DNA of 41,026 bases, from assembly GCA_022702935.2 (NCBI GenBank), contig JAKIML020000075.1:1-41026 (forward strand). Direction: 5' to 3'. The notes below the pieces were generated by a model. That model saw only the letters and a program-made list of their open reading frames with translations. It did no database searches and was not told the origin of the DNA. The stretch is from Bacillota bacterium (lineage in GTDB: Bacteria; Bacillota; Clostridia; DSM-8532). A program made the position numbers and the translations under genes. This document shows positions 8,039 through 15,755 of the stretch, piece by piece; the stretch's first letter is position 1; each line of letters opens with the position of its first letter.

Positions 8039-8070
8039 TTGACAGAGAACGATGAGTTAGTTTAGACTAA
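8039..8070 (+). promoter_or_regulatory. feo promoter with a DtxR/IdeR-like operator over the -10
   Basis: TTGACA (8039-8044) is followed after 18 bp by TAGACT (8063-8068). The -10 sits in the inverted repeat TTAGTTTAGACTAA (8057-8070), whose arms TTAGT and ACTAA match the core of DtxR/IdeR boxes (TTAGGTTAGSCTAA). Repression by an iron-loaded DtxR-family regulator is the natural inference for a ferrous iron transporter. Confidence 0.6.
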
Positions 8071-8114
8071 TTTCTTGATAAAGCATCTGACATCATCTTT
8101 CTCACTGATAAAAA

Positions 8115-8144
8115 ATGCTTAAGGATGGTTTTGGTCTTAAGCAT
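8115..8144 (+). other. Hairpin in the feo leader
   Basis: ATGCTTAAG (8115-8123) pairs with CTTAAGCAT (8136-8144), a perfect 9-bp stem with a 12-base loop, about 50 bases before the feoAB start. There is no T run after it, so it is not a plain terminator. Confidence 0.5.
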
Positions 8145-8197
8145 ATTTAAAGTCCTGAAAGTATCTGTGAATACTAGCTGCAAAAGAGGTTTTATAT

Positions 8198-10558
8198 ATG
8201 ACACTAAAGGATTTGGAGATCGGAAAGTCGGCAGTTGTCGTTAAGGTTGGCGGAGAGGGCGCGTTGCGGCAGCATTTTTTGGACATGGGCATCATCCCCG
8301 GTGCAGAGGTTACTGTCGTTAAGTATGCGCCATTGGGTGATCCCATGGAGCTGAGGATACATGGCTATGCATTGACGCTTCGGCTGGATGATGCAGAGAA
8401 GATTGAGATTGCGCCAAGTGTCACATATAAGCCCATAGCAAGTCGGAAGGACCGCGTACAAAAATTCGCCCATCCCGGCCTGGGTGAGGGAGGTAAATTC
8501 CATCCCAAGGGCAGTGGCATACCCTTGCCCGAAGGAACCAGGCTGACCTTTGCTCTGGTGGGGAATCAGAATAGTGGCAAGACCACTTTATTCAATCGCC
8601 TTACAGGGGCCAGGCAGCATGTGGGCAATTTCCCGGGCGTTACCGTAGACCGTAAGGATGGCATGATTCTTGGGTATGAGGATACCTCTGTGACAGACCT
8701 TCCCGGCATATATTCCATGTCACCGTACTCCAGCGAGGAACTGGTGTCCCGCAACTTCGTCCTCAATGAAAAACCAAAGGCCATCATTAACATTGTGGAT
8801 GCTACCAATATAGAACGTAATCTGTATCTGACCATGCAGCTTCTGGAGATGGACATCCCAGTGGTGGTCGCACTGAACATGATGGATGAAATGACGGGAA
8901 ATGGGGGATCTATTGATGTCAACACCATGGAAGCCCTGCTGGGCGTTCCTGTGGTTCCTATTTCTGCTGCAAAGAATCAGGGCATAGGCGAATTGATAGA
9001 GCACGCCATTCATATTGCCAGGTATCAGGAAAAGCCTGACCCTCGGGCGTTCGATAATCTCAATGCTCACAATGAACACAGCGCTGCAGTAAACCGCTGC
9101 TTGAATGCGGTCATCCATCTGATTGAGGATCATGCCTTTGATGCCGGAATTCCCGTCCGATTTGCCGCCAGCAAGGTTATTGAAGGCGATGAGCTGATAC
9201 TGAATCAGTTGAATCTGGATCAGAATGAAAGAGAAACTCTGGAGCATATTACACTTCAAATGGAGAAGGAGCGCGGTCTGGACCGCAGTGCGGCCATTGC
9301 GGATATGCGATTTACCTTTATCAAAAAGCTCTGTGAAGCATGCGTTATAAAGCCGCAGGAAAGCAAGGAGCATTTACGGAGCCAAAGGATTGACAAGCTG
9401 CTGACAGGGAAGTACACCGCCATTCCCATCTTCATTGCCGTCATGGGACTTGTGTTCTATCTGACCTTCAATGTGGTAGGGGCCTGGCTTCAAAAATTTA
9501 TGGAATTAGGTATTGAGACCATTACCGGATGGGTTGACAACGCCCTGTCTTCCGGTGGGGTCAATGCGGCCATACATAGTCTGGTTATAGACGGCATCTT
9601 TGAAGGTGTGGGAAGTGTGTTGAGCTTCCTGCCCATCATTGTGACCATGTTCTTCTTTTTGTCCCTGCTTGAGGACAGCGGCTATATTGCGCGGGTAGCC
9701 TTTTTTATGGACAAACTGCTCAGAAAGCTGGGGTTGTCCGGGCGAAGCATTGTCCCCATGCTGATTGGCTTTGGCTGCACTGTGCCTGCCGTCATGGCCA
9801 CAAGAACGCTTCCCAGTGAACGTGACCGTAAAATGACCATCCTGCTTACGCCCTTCATGAGCTGCACCGCAAAGCTGCCCATCTATGCATTCTTTGTGGG
9901 TGCATTTTTCCCCAATCATGGGGGCATCATTATGACAGGCCTGTATGTGCTGGGGATTTTAATTGGTATTCTTGTTGCTTTATTGTATAAAAAGACACTG
10001 TTTAAGGGTGAGGCCGTTCCGTTTGTCATGGAGCTTCCCAATTATCGGATGCCAAGCCCCCGGAACGTTGCGCAGCTTCTCTGGGAGAAATCGGAGGACT
10101 TTCTCCAAAGAGCCTTTTCCATCATTTTGATCGCCACCATTGTGGTATGGTTCCTGCAGAGCTTTGACTTCCGCTTTAATATGGTTGAGAATTCTCAGGA
10201 CAGCATTCTGGCTGCCTTGTCGGGAGTGCTGGTTCCTGTCTTTTCACCCCTTGGCCTTGGGGACTGGCGGATTATCACATCCCTGTTCAGTGGCTTTATG
10301 GCGAAGGAAAGCATTGTCTCTGTTTTGGAGGTGCTGTTTGGTACTGAGGGTGGTGTAACGGCTGTGTTAAGCTCATTGGCAGCAGCCTCCCTCCTCGTAT
10401 TCAGCTTGTTGTATACACCCTGTGTCACTGCCATTGCCTCCATCCGAAGAGAACTTGGCCGTAAATGGGCGCTTTATGTGGTGCTCTGGCAATGCGCCCT
10501 CGCATGGGCGGCTGCGTTTATTGTGAGACTCATTGGCCTTGCCTTTGGACTCGGATAA
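8198..10558 (+). CDS. feoB: Ferrous iron transporter, FeoA-FeoB fusion
   Basis: The 786-residue product fuses two normally separate proteins. Residues 1-75 are a FeoA (SH3-like) domain (LRQHFLDMGIIPGAEVTVV). From about 115 comes FeoB: a G domain with GNQNSGKTT (G1, 122-130), DLPG (G3, 167-170) and NMMD (G4, 227-230), then a helical guanine-dissociation-inhibitor region, and from about 405 a polytopic membrane part with the two gate regions (GFGCTVPAVMATRT and FSLLYTPCVTAI). FeoB carries Fe2+ across the inner membrane, with GTP hydrolysis controlling the process. A Cys-rich membrane protein follows 14 bases later. The promoter overlaps a DtxR/IdeR-like site at 8057-8070. Confidence 0.95.
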   Translation: MTLKDLEIGKSAVVVKVGGEGALRQHFLDMGIIPGAEVTVVKYAPLGDPMELRIHGYALTLRLDDAEKIEIAPSVTYKPIASRKDRVQKFAHPGLGEGGKFHPKGSGIPLPEGTRLTFALVGNQNSGKTTLFNRLTGARQHVGNFPGVTVDRKDGMILGYEDTSVTDLPGIYSMSPYSSEELVSRNFVLNEKPKAIINIVDATNIERNLYLTMQLLEMDIPVVVALNMMDEMTGNGGSIDVNTMEALLGVPVVPISAAKNQGIGELIEHAIHIARYQEKPDPRAFDNLNAHNEHSAAVNRCLNAVIHLIEDHAFDAGIPVRFAASKVIEGDELILNQLNLDQNERETLEHITLQMEKERGLDRSAAIADMRFTFIKKLCEACVIKPQESKEHLRSQRIDKLLTGKYTAIPIFIAVMGLVFYLTFNVVGAWLQKFMELGIETITGWVDNALSSGGVNAAIHSLVIDGIFEGVGSVLSFLPIIVTMFFFLSLLEDSGYIARVAFFMDKLLRKLGLSGRSIVPMLIGFGCTVPAVMATRTLPSERDRKMTILLTPFMSCTAKLPIYAFFVGAFFPNHGGIIMTGLYVLGILIGILVALLYKKTLFKGEAVPFVMELPNYRMPSPRNVAQLLWEKSEDFLQRAFSIILIATIVVWFLQSFDFRFNMVENSQDSILAALSGVLVPVFSPLGLGDWRIITSLFSGFMAKESIVSVLEVLFGTEGGVTAVLSSLAAASLLVFSLLYTPCVTAIASIRRELGRKWALYVVLWQCALAWAAAFIVRLIGLAFGLG

Positions 10559-10572
10559 AGGAGTGTGTCAGA

Positions 10573-10722
10573 ATGAAACTTCTGGATTGGATTATCCTGC
10601 TGGCTGTAGCGGTCGTTGTCATCCTTGCGGTCAGGCTTTCCAGCAAAAACAGGAAAGCTGGTGGTTGCTGCGGCAACTGTATGGAATGTGACCAGCCCCA
10701 TAAAAAACGGGAAAAGAAGTAA
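10573..10722 (+). CDS. FeoB-associated Cys-rich membrane protein
   Basis: The 49-residue product starts with one membrane helix (LDWIILLAVAVVVILAV, about residues 3-20) and then a basic stretch and a Cys cluster, CCGNCMEC (about 32-39), with a Lys-rich tail. Small single-span proteins with this CCxxCxxC cluster regularly follow feoB in Firmicutes and are thought to help iron handling at the pore. It begins 14 bases after the feoAB stop, with AAAGGAG overlapping that stop, so the two are co-transcribed. Confidence 0.85.
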   Translation: MKLLDWIILLAVAVVVILAVRLSSKNRKAGGCCGNCMECDQPHKKREKK

Positions 10723-10830
10723 GATCATTTGATGGTAATGGATAAGCGGTTCCTACCTGCGGGGGATTGAATTTATACTGCTAAGGGCCTAGAATAGTAA
10801 GTAAAATACTGTCATTTGGAGAAGTATAAT

Positions 10831-12489
10831 ATGAAACGAACCGCGATTGCTTTAGTTGGGACTTTACTCTTAACAGCTCTGGCGGCTTGTAGCAGGATGG
10901 ACACCCAATCCTTGAGCAAGGAATCGATGGCGCCAAAAGAAGCACCCACAATACAATCCAAAGGGAATGCTCCTTTCGGTGAGCCCATCGTTGTTCACAA
11001 TGGCCAGGAGCTCCTCCAGAAACTGAGCTCCAACAAGCATTTTCTGCTCATGCCAGGCGGTGACTATGATCTCTACCAAATGGATGGCTCTGTCAATCCG
11101 ACATTTATAGATGGTGTATTTGAGAAATTGGAGAACATCATTATCGAGGGACAGGGGGAGGCGCAGGTTGACTTTTTCACTGAATCCTCAGCAAACAGTG
11201 TCCTCAACCTTGTAGGTTGCAGTAATATCACCTTAAAGAATCTCAATCTTGGCTATGATTTCATTTCGCGCTATATAGACTGTAATGTGCCTGTTCTAGA
11301 ATTAGATGACTGCAAAAATATCACATTGGAGAACTGCACGCTCTCTGGTGGGGCGGGTGGTATCAGTGCTTTTAGGGTCGATGGCTTAAAGTGTACCAAT
11401 GTGGTTATCAAGGACTGCACAGAAAAGATATTCATATTGCAAAAAACCCAAAATGCTTTATTCAACCATTGTGAGTTTATTAATAAGAAAGAAGAATTAC
11501 TTCATTTATTCAATGCCCATAACATTAAATTTGAAAATAGCCGTCTTGAGGGATATGTGGTGGACTACCCCAATATATTATGGGATGACGATATCATGCT
11601 TATAAATCACCCTAGTGATGGGACGGCTTATGTGATTAAAGAAGAGCAGTTTGAAAGTGTTAGGCTTAAGAACGTAACAGTTGCGGGCAAGTCGGTTCTT
11701 AAGGAACTGGAAGCACTCCACCCCTCTGTTAAGCCTGAATTGAACTTGTGGTATGACGAATTTAGCGGAGATCTGTATGTAGAGTGTTTGATGAATTATT
11801 CATCAGCGCTTCAGGAAAATGAGTACCTTCCTCAAATAGAGCAGGCCAAACAGATTATCAGCCAAAGAGCGTATGTTTTTGGGAATGTTTATGTGCGGCT
11901 AAGTTGGCCGGGAAATGAAGAAGGTATTGAGTCCGACTATGAAGGAGTTATCAGGATAAGCGACACAGATACGGATATCTTCAGGCTTATGAATGATAAC
12001 AGAGCCTATTTATCTTCTGATGAGGCTCTGCGCATTTTAAAGGCCTGGTGGCCTCCGCTGCTGACCATTTATGGGAATAAAGCAGTCAATGAAGTATTGG
12101 ATATCTCATATATGGGCATATTTGTTGAATACGGAGAGCCCTACTATCATTTCTCTGTATCTTCGGATTATGGCTATTATGCTGATTTTGGGGGCGGTTA
12201 TTCGGTTCATGCTGTCGATGGCTCTATCCATACACGCTTTGACCTGAACAACTTTGCAAAGCTCAAGTGGGCCACTAAGGAACAGATTGAAGCCGTGCTG
12301 GCATATATCATGTCACAAGGCATTGAGATCGCTGAGGATGCCGCTTACAGAGCCTACAGCCTTAGCGGGGATTCTGATGAAATAGCCTTTGTTATCCTTA
12401 TGAATGATTATGCTGGCAGCGACTATTTCATAAAATATGAGAATGACAATCTGCTTGTAGAGCCCTATGCTCAATGGACGAGTCCATAA
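10831..12489 (+). CDS. Lipoprotein with a right-handed beta-helix-like region
   Basis: The 552-residue product begins with a lipoprotein signal peptide; the lipobox is LAAC with Cys20. Residues about 100-285 are repeats of short strands such as NIIIEGQG, NSVLNLVGCSNITLKNL, LELDDCKNITLENCTL and CTNVVIKDCTE, typical of right-handed parallel beta-helices (pectate lyase/NosD class). Residues about 400-550 form a separate domain. The ATG at 10831 is preferred to the in-frame TTG at 10816, because the TTGGAGAAG around the TTG is the ribosome binding site itself. A shorter paralogue lies at 12988. The surface role is unknown; a polysaccharide-binding or degrading function would be usual for the fold, but no catalytic residues can be assigned. 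Confidence 0.8.
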   Translation: MKRTAIALVGTLLLTALAACSRMDTQSLSKESMAPKEAPTIQSKGNAPFGEPIVVHNGQELLQKLSSNKHFLLMPGGDYDLYQMDGSVNPTFIDGVFEKLENIIIEGQGEAQVDFFTESSANSVLNLVGCSNITLKNLNLGYDFISRYIDCNVPVLELDDCKNITLENCTLSGGAGGISAFRVDGLKCTNVVIKDCTEKIFILQKTQNALFNHCEFINKKEELLHLFNAHNIKFENSRLEGYVVDYPNILWDDDIMLINHPSDGTAYVIKEEQFESVRLKNVTVAGKSVLKELEALHPSVKPELNLWYDEFSGDLYVECLMNYSSALQENEYLPQIEQAKQIISQRAYVFGNVYVRLSWPGNEEGIESDYEGVIRISDTDTDIFRLMNDNRAYLSSDEALRILKAWWPPLLTIYGNKAVNEVLDISYMGIFVEYGEPYYHFSVSSDYGYYADFGGGYSVHAVDGSIHTRFDLNNFAKLKWATKEQIEAVLAYIMSQGIEIAEDAAYRAYSLSGDSDEIAFVILMNDYAGSDYFIKYENDNLLVEPYAQWTSP

Positions 12490-12523
12490 TTGAGGTGTTT
12501 GTGAAGGCGGGGAGCCGTTTGGC

Positions 12524-12670
12524 TCACTCATCCTTCTCGCTGTGCTCGCTTTTCAGGCCGAACTTTGCTCTTGCGCTTTCGGCCAGAGGGTCGTGCTTAA
12601 TGTTCTTGGAATGAAACTTGCCGTCCTGCTCTCTTTTGGTTTTCTTTTGATCCTTGCTGCTCATATCCAT
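12524..12670 (-). CDS. Very small hydrophilic protein (48 aa)
   Basis: A short frame starts at the ATG at 12670, with AAAGGACGG just upstream on the minus strand, and encodes a highly charged 48-residue protein (start MDMSSKDQKKTKREQ, with SARAKFGLKSEHSEKDE at the end). There is no signal peptide or hydrophobic stretch. The size, charge and Lys/Ser/Glu content recall minor small acid-soluble spore proteins, but I do not see a specific family signature. It lies 9 bases downstream of the next small gene and probably forms a two-gene unit with it. Confidence 0.55.
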   Translation of the reverse strand: MDMSSKDQKKTKREQDGKFHSKNIKHDPLAESARAKFGLKSEHSEKDE

Positions 12671-12679
12671 TACCGTCCT

Positions 12680-12838
12680 TTATCTTTTTCTGTAGGTGTT
12701 GGGCCCTAAAGCCTGCTTTTTGATATTATGGCCCTTGTTCTGATTTTCGGGTGAGTCATCCTTTATGTCGTTGTAGGACTGTTTTTGATGACTGGCCTGC
12801 CATGCGGATTGCTCGTTTTTCCTGTCTTCGTTGTCCAT
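12680..12838 (-). CDS. Very small hydrophilic protein (52 aa)
   Basis: The ATG at 12838 has a strong AGGAGG seven bases upstream, which favours it over an earlier in-frame start ten codons before. The 52-residue product is hydrophilic and rich in Asn, Gln, Lys and Asp (MDNEDRKNEQSAW..., ending NTYRKR). It has no membrane segment. I recognise no family; a spore-core or stress-related small protein is possible given the host, but this is inference. It is the first gene of a probable two-gene minus-strand operon placed between the two paralogous lipoprotein genes. Confidence 0.6.
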   Translation of the reverse strand: MDNEDRKNEQSAWQASHQKQSYNDIKDDSPENQNKGHNIKKQALGPNTYRKR

Positions 12839-12987
12839 ACTCAAACCTCCTGCAGTGTTATTAAGCATAGCTTTTGATTTTATGCCGGAAATATACCTGC
12901 CATCTTACAGGAGATTGAATTTAGACCATTAAGAATATAAAATTAAGAATAGAGCAAAGCGAAAAATACTGTAAGTCTGGAGAAAAC

Positions 12988-13746
12988 ATGATGAAACGGT
13001 TAGCCATAATTCTGACAGGTATTTTGCTAATAATTTCTTTGACAGCTTGCAGCAGATTAAACACTCGTTCGGTGAGCGATGTTGATGAAACCTCTACACC
13101 GGTGGTAACATCCCCTATGGAGCCGGGAGTGTTTGAACCCGCTGAAACCATTGTTGTACATAATGCCCGTGAGCTTATGGAGAATCTGGGCTCCAACAAG
13201 CATTTTCTTTTAGCCCCTGATGGTGATTATGACCTATGCAACATTGATGAAACCTCACCGTCCGGTTATAGCCAGGACAGGCTAAGTAAGCTGGAAAATG
13301 TCATTATCGAGGGTCAGGGCGAGGCGCAGGTGGATTTTCTCACCGATTCTTTATTAAATAGTGTGCTTTATCTGGCCGAATGCAAGAACATTACGCTTAA
13401 AAACTATGGACATCCCTATTATTCACTGGAACTCTCGGTATCAGAGGGATATTCCGTGGGCCTGAAGGTCAGTGCGTTGGACGGCACCATCTGCAGACAC
13501 TTTAACGGCGACCAATTTGCACGGGTTCAGCATGCCAATCAGGACCAAATTGACGCTGTGATAGCGTATATAAAGTCCCAGGGAAGTCCCATCCCACAAA
13601 ATGCCATCTACAGGGCTTTTTGCGTCGCCGATGAGTATATTGTTTTCTTCAATAATTTTACAGATGCCACCTATGCCACTTATCATATCAGTGAAGTCAA
13701 TGGAGAACTGGTCGCAGAGCCATTTATAGAGTATGAGGGGGACTAA
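12988..13746 (+). CDS. Shortened paralogue of the beta-helix lipoprotein
   Basis: The 252-residue product has a lipobox LTAC and matches the protein at 10831 at both ends. Up to CKNITLKN it follows residues 1-137 of the larger one (same NKHFLL, IIEGQGEAQVDF, NITLKN motifs). Directly after, YGHPYY picks up at residue 434 of the larger protein (YGEPYY) and continues to its end (DQIDAVIAYIKSQG). The beta-helix bulk is therefore missing, with the frame kept. The second ATG (12991) has better spacing to CTGGAG and aligns with the start of the larger gene. The upstream regions also match (GATTGAATTTA and AAAATACTGT blocks), so promoter and gene were duplicated together. Confidence 0.75.
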   Translation: MMKRLAIILTGILLIISLTACSRLNTRSVSDVDETSTPVVTSPMEPGVFEPAETIVVHNARELMENLGSNKHFLLAPDGDYDLCNIDETSPSGYSQDRLSKLENVIIEGQGEAQVDFLTDSLLNSVLYLAECKNITLKNYGHPYYSLELSVSEGYSVGLKVSALDGTICRHFNGDQFARVQHANQDQIDAVIAYIKSQGSPIPQNAIYRAFCVADEYIVFFNNFTDATYATYHISEVNGELVAEPFIEYEGD

Positions 13747-13782
13747 GGATTTCAAAACAGACCTCTTCAGTGAATAACAGTA

Positions 13783-13811
13783 TTGACTAATCAGTCGGTT
13801 TACTCTATGAT
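13783..13811 (+). promoter_or_regulatory. tetR promoter with operator
   Basis: TTGACT (13783-13788), a 17-bp gap, TATGAT (13806-13811). The inverted repeat GACTAATCAGTC (13785-13796) overlaps the -35 and spacer. The same GACTnnnCAGTC pattern occurs in the promoter of the next gene, so self-repression is likely. The leader to the ATG at 13828 would be only about 10 bases. Confidence 0.65.
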
Positions 13812-13827
13812 AGGAACAGGTGATAGC

Positions 13828-14388
13828 ATGACGAAAAGAGAGCAAATTCTTTCTGCCGCCCTGAGGCTTTTTAACACCTATGGCTTTGACAAGACACCCA
13901 CTTCTCTGATAGCCAAAGAGGCAGGCGTGGCCACCGGAACGCTTTTTCATTACTTTGCCACGAAAGAAGAGCTCATCAACCAGGTCTATTTAAAGTGCAA
14001 GGATAATATGATGACACAGGCCTTTAAAGGCGTGGCGGAAGAAAAAACTTACCGTTCCAAGGTGAAGAGGGCCTATGAAAATATGCTCCACTGGGGTGTG
14101 AAGTACAAGGACGACTATCTTTTCCTGCAGCAGTTCAGCAACTCGCCAAGCATTTCGGAAAGCACCAGAGAAGAAGGCAGAATGCGGTTTGAGGCTATAT
14201 ATCAGATGATCCGGCAAGGCATGGAAGACGAGATTTTCAAGAGCATGGACCCGGAGTATTTAATTGAACTGATTTATGGCTTTTTCGGCGCCAATATACA
14301 GTACTTGATGGCTTTCCCCGACAAACTCGAGGATCATTCCTTCCGGGAGTTTTCCTTTACGGTTCTGTGGGATGCCATTAAGCGTTGA
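13828..14388 (+). CDS. TetR/AcrR-family transcriptional regulator
   Basis: The 186-residue product has an N-terminal TetR helix-turn-helix (residues about 8-52: ILSAALRLFNTYGFDKTPTS, IAKEAGVATGTLFHYFATKEEL) and a helical ligand-binding domain. The ATG at 13828 is used because the earlier in-frame start lies inside the promoter. It is followed by the aldo/keto reductase gene, whose promoter carries the same operator motif, so the reductase is its probable target. The inducer is unknown. A 7-bp hairpin (GTTGACC/GGTCAAC, 14384-14408) spans the stop codon but lacks a T run. Confidence 0.9.
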   Translation: MTKREQILSAALRLFNTYGFDKTPTSLIAKEAGVATGTLFHYFATKEELINQVYLKCKDNMMTQAFKGVAEEKTYRSKVKRAYENMLHWGVKYKDDYLFLQQFSNSPSISESTREEGRMRFEAIYQMIRQGMEDEIFKSMDPEYLIELIYGFFGANIQYLMAFPDKLEDHSFREFSFTVLWDAIKR

Positions 14389-14434
14389 CCCTTGAGTTTC
14401 CGGTCAACAAAATGTTGGATGGAGTATCTATAGC

Positions 14435-14461
14435 TTGAATAGACTGACCAGTCAGTATAAT
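14435..14461 (+). promoter_or_regulatory. Promoter of the aldo/keto reductase with TetR operator
   Basis: TTGAAT (14435-14440) and TATAAT (14456-14461) flank GACTGACCAGTC (14442-14453), which lies in a longer inverted repeat with arms ACTGAC and GTCAGT (14443-14456). The match to the tetR promoter site points to co-regulation. Confidence 0.65.
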
Positions 14462-14476
14462 AAAGGAGAGAGTGCC

Positions 14477-15703
14477 ATGCAATATCGAAAATTTGGGAAG
14501 AATGGAGATGAGATTTCAATTCTCGGATATGGCTGTATGCGTTTTCCCACCAAGGGTGGACGCATTGATAAAGAAAGAACCGAGAAGCAGATTCTTATGG
14601 CCATTGAAAAAGGCGTGAATTACTTTGATACGGCCTACATCTATCCCGGCAGTGAAGCGGTTTTGGGGGAAATTCTGGAGAAGCACGGAATGAGGGACAG
14701 GGTGAAGATTGCGACCAAAATTCCGCCCTATCTGGTGTCCTCCAAAAAGGGGATGGAGAATCTGTTAAAGACCCAGCTTGAGCGGTTAAGAACAGATTAC
14801 ATAGACTACTATCTGGTCCATGCCCTGGCCGATCTTCAGGGGTGGGGAAAAGCCAAGAGCAGCGGTATGGTGGAGTTTCTCCAGGAGAAAAAGGCCCAGG
14901 GCGTGATTAAAAACATAGGCTTTTCCTATCATGGTGATCAGGAGAATTTCAAAAAAATACTGGATGATTTCGACTGGGACTTTTGTCAGATACAATACAA
15001 CTATATTGATGACCATAACCAGGCCGGTGAGGCAGGACTGCGTTATGCCTATTCCAAAGGGGTCGGCGTGTCCATTATGGAGCCCTTAAGAGGCGGTAGT
15101 CTGGCAGGCAGAATGCCCGAGGAAATCAAGGGTATTTGGCAGAAGGCTGAGAATAAGCGTTCTTATGCAGAGTGGGCGTTGCTTTGGCTGTGGAACCAGC
15201 CCGAGGTCTCAGTGGTGCTTTCAGGGCTTAATGAAGAGAGCCATGTGGAGGAAAACTGCCGTATCGCGTCATTGGCCCAGCCTAATATGCTTACATCCCA
15301 GGAGCTTGACCTGATTAAGGAAGTGAAAGCGGCCTTCTTAAAGCTCATGAAAGTGGGCTGTACTGGCTGCTCCTATTGCATGCCCTGTCCCAAAGGGGTA
15401 AATATCCCGTTGTGCTTCAGCTTCTACAATGGCCGGCATATGTTTGGGGAGCGGTTTTTCAGCAACTTCCAGTACCTATTGTTTGCCAGCGATGTTATGG
15501 GTGGAAGGAATGCCCTGGCCTCCCAGTGTGTCGCATGCGGCAAATGTGAGCGGGTTTGTCCCCAGCAGCTTCCCGTGGTTCAACACCTGAAAAGCGCGCA
15601 AAAGGCCTTGGAGCCCTGGTGGAGCAAACCCTTCTTAGGAACCGCCCGATGGGGCCTTAAAGTGATAAAGCTTTTCTCGAAGAAGGATCAGGAGGCCTCC
15701 TGA
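14477..15703 (+). CDS. Aldo/keto reductase with C-terminal [4Fe-4S] domain (COG1453)
   Basis: The 408-residue product has an AKR barrel (about 1-270) with the tetrad Asp51, Tyr56 (FDTAYIYPGSE), Lys81 (ATKIPP) and His115 (YLVHAL). A ferredoxin-like tail follows, with Cys295, 298, 301 and 304 and a second cluster at Cys351, 354, 357 and 361 (CVACGKCERVC). This pairing is seen in COG1453 oxidoreductases of anaerobes, where the clusters probably pass electrons to or from the nicotinamide site. The ATG at 14477 follows AAAGGAGAG; earlier in-frame codons fall in the promoter. It is likely repressed by the TetR protein encoded just upstream. The substrate is unknown. Confidence 0.9.
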   Translation: MQYRKFGKNGDEISILGYGCMRFPTKGGRIDKERTEKQILMAIEKGVNYFDTAYIYPGSEAVLGEILEKHGMRDRVKIATKIPPYLVSSKKGMENLLKTQLERLRTDYIDYYLVHALADLQGWGKAKSSGMVEFLQEKKAQGVIKNIGFSYHGDQENFKKILDDFDWDFCQIQYNYIDDHNQAGEAGLRYAYSKGVGVSIMEPLRGGSLAGRMPEEIKGIWQKAENKRSYAEWALLWLWNQPEVSVVLSGLNEESHVEENCRIASLAQPNMLTSQELDLIKEVKAAFLKLMKVGCTGCSYCMPCPKGVNIPLCFSFYNGRHMFGERFFSNFQYLLFASDVMGGRNALASQCVACGKCERVCPQQLPVVQHLKSAQKALEPWWSKPFLGTARWGLKVIKLFSKKDQEAS

Positions 15704-15733
15704 GTACTGACCTCCTGAACAAAGGTCTCCTGA
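15696..15733 (+). repeat. Three near-copies of an 8-bp unit at 15-bp spacing over the gene end
   Basis: CCTCCTGA at 15696-15703 (ending in the stop codon), again at 15711-15718, and TCTCCTGA at 15726-15733. The last copy forms the left arm of the terminator. Confidence 0.5.
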
Positions 15734-15755
15734 ACACAGGAGGCCTTACTTTTTG
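15724..15755 (+). terminator. Terminator between convergent genes
   Basis: GGTCTCCTG (15724-15732), ACA-containing loop, CAGGAGGCC (15737-15745) form a 9-bp stem with one mismatch, followed by TTACTTTTT. The right arm abuts the stop codon of the minus-strand nitroreductase. Confidence 0.6.

Noticed and set aside
7834-8055. 73-codon plus-strand frame after the toxin gene
   Set aside because: It begins inside the terminator hairpin region, has no ribosome binding site, and its product looks like random AT-rich translation.
10816-10830. TTG start five codons upstream of the beta-helix lipoprotein
   Set aside because: The codon lies in the TTGGAGAAG that serves as the ribosome binding site for the ATG at 10831.
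12517-12530. GAGCC/GGCTC hairpin after the beta-helix lipoprotein as a terminator
   Set aside because: Only five pairs and no T run on either strand.
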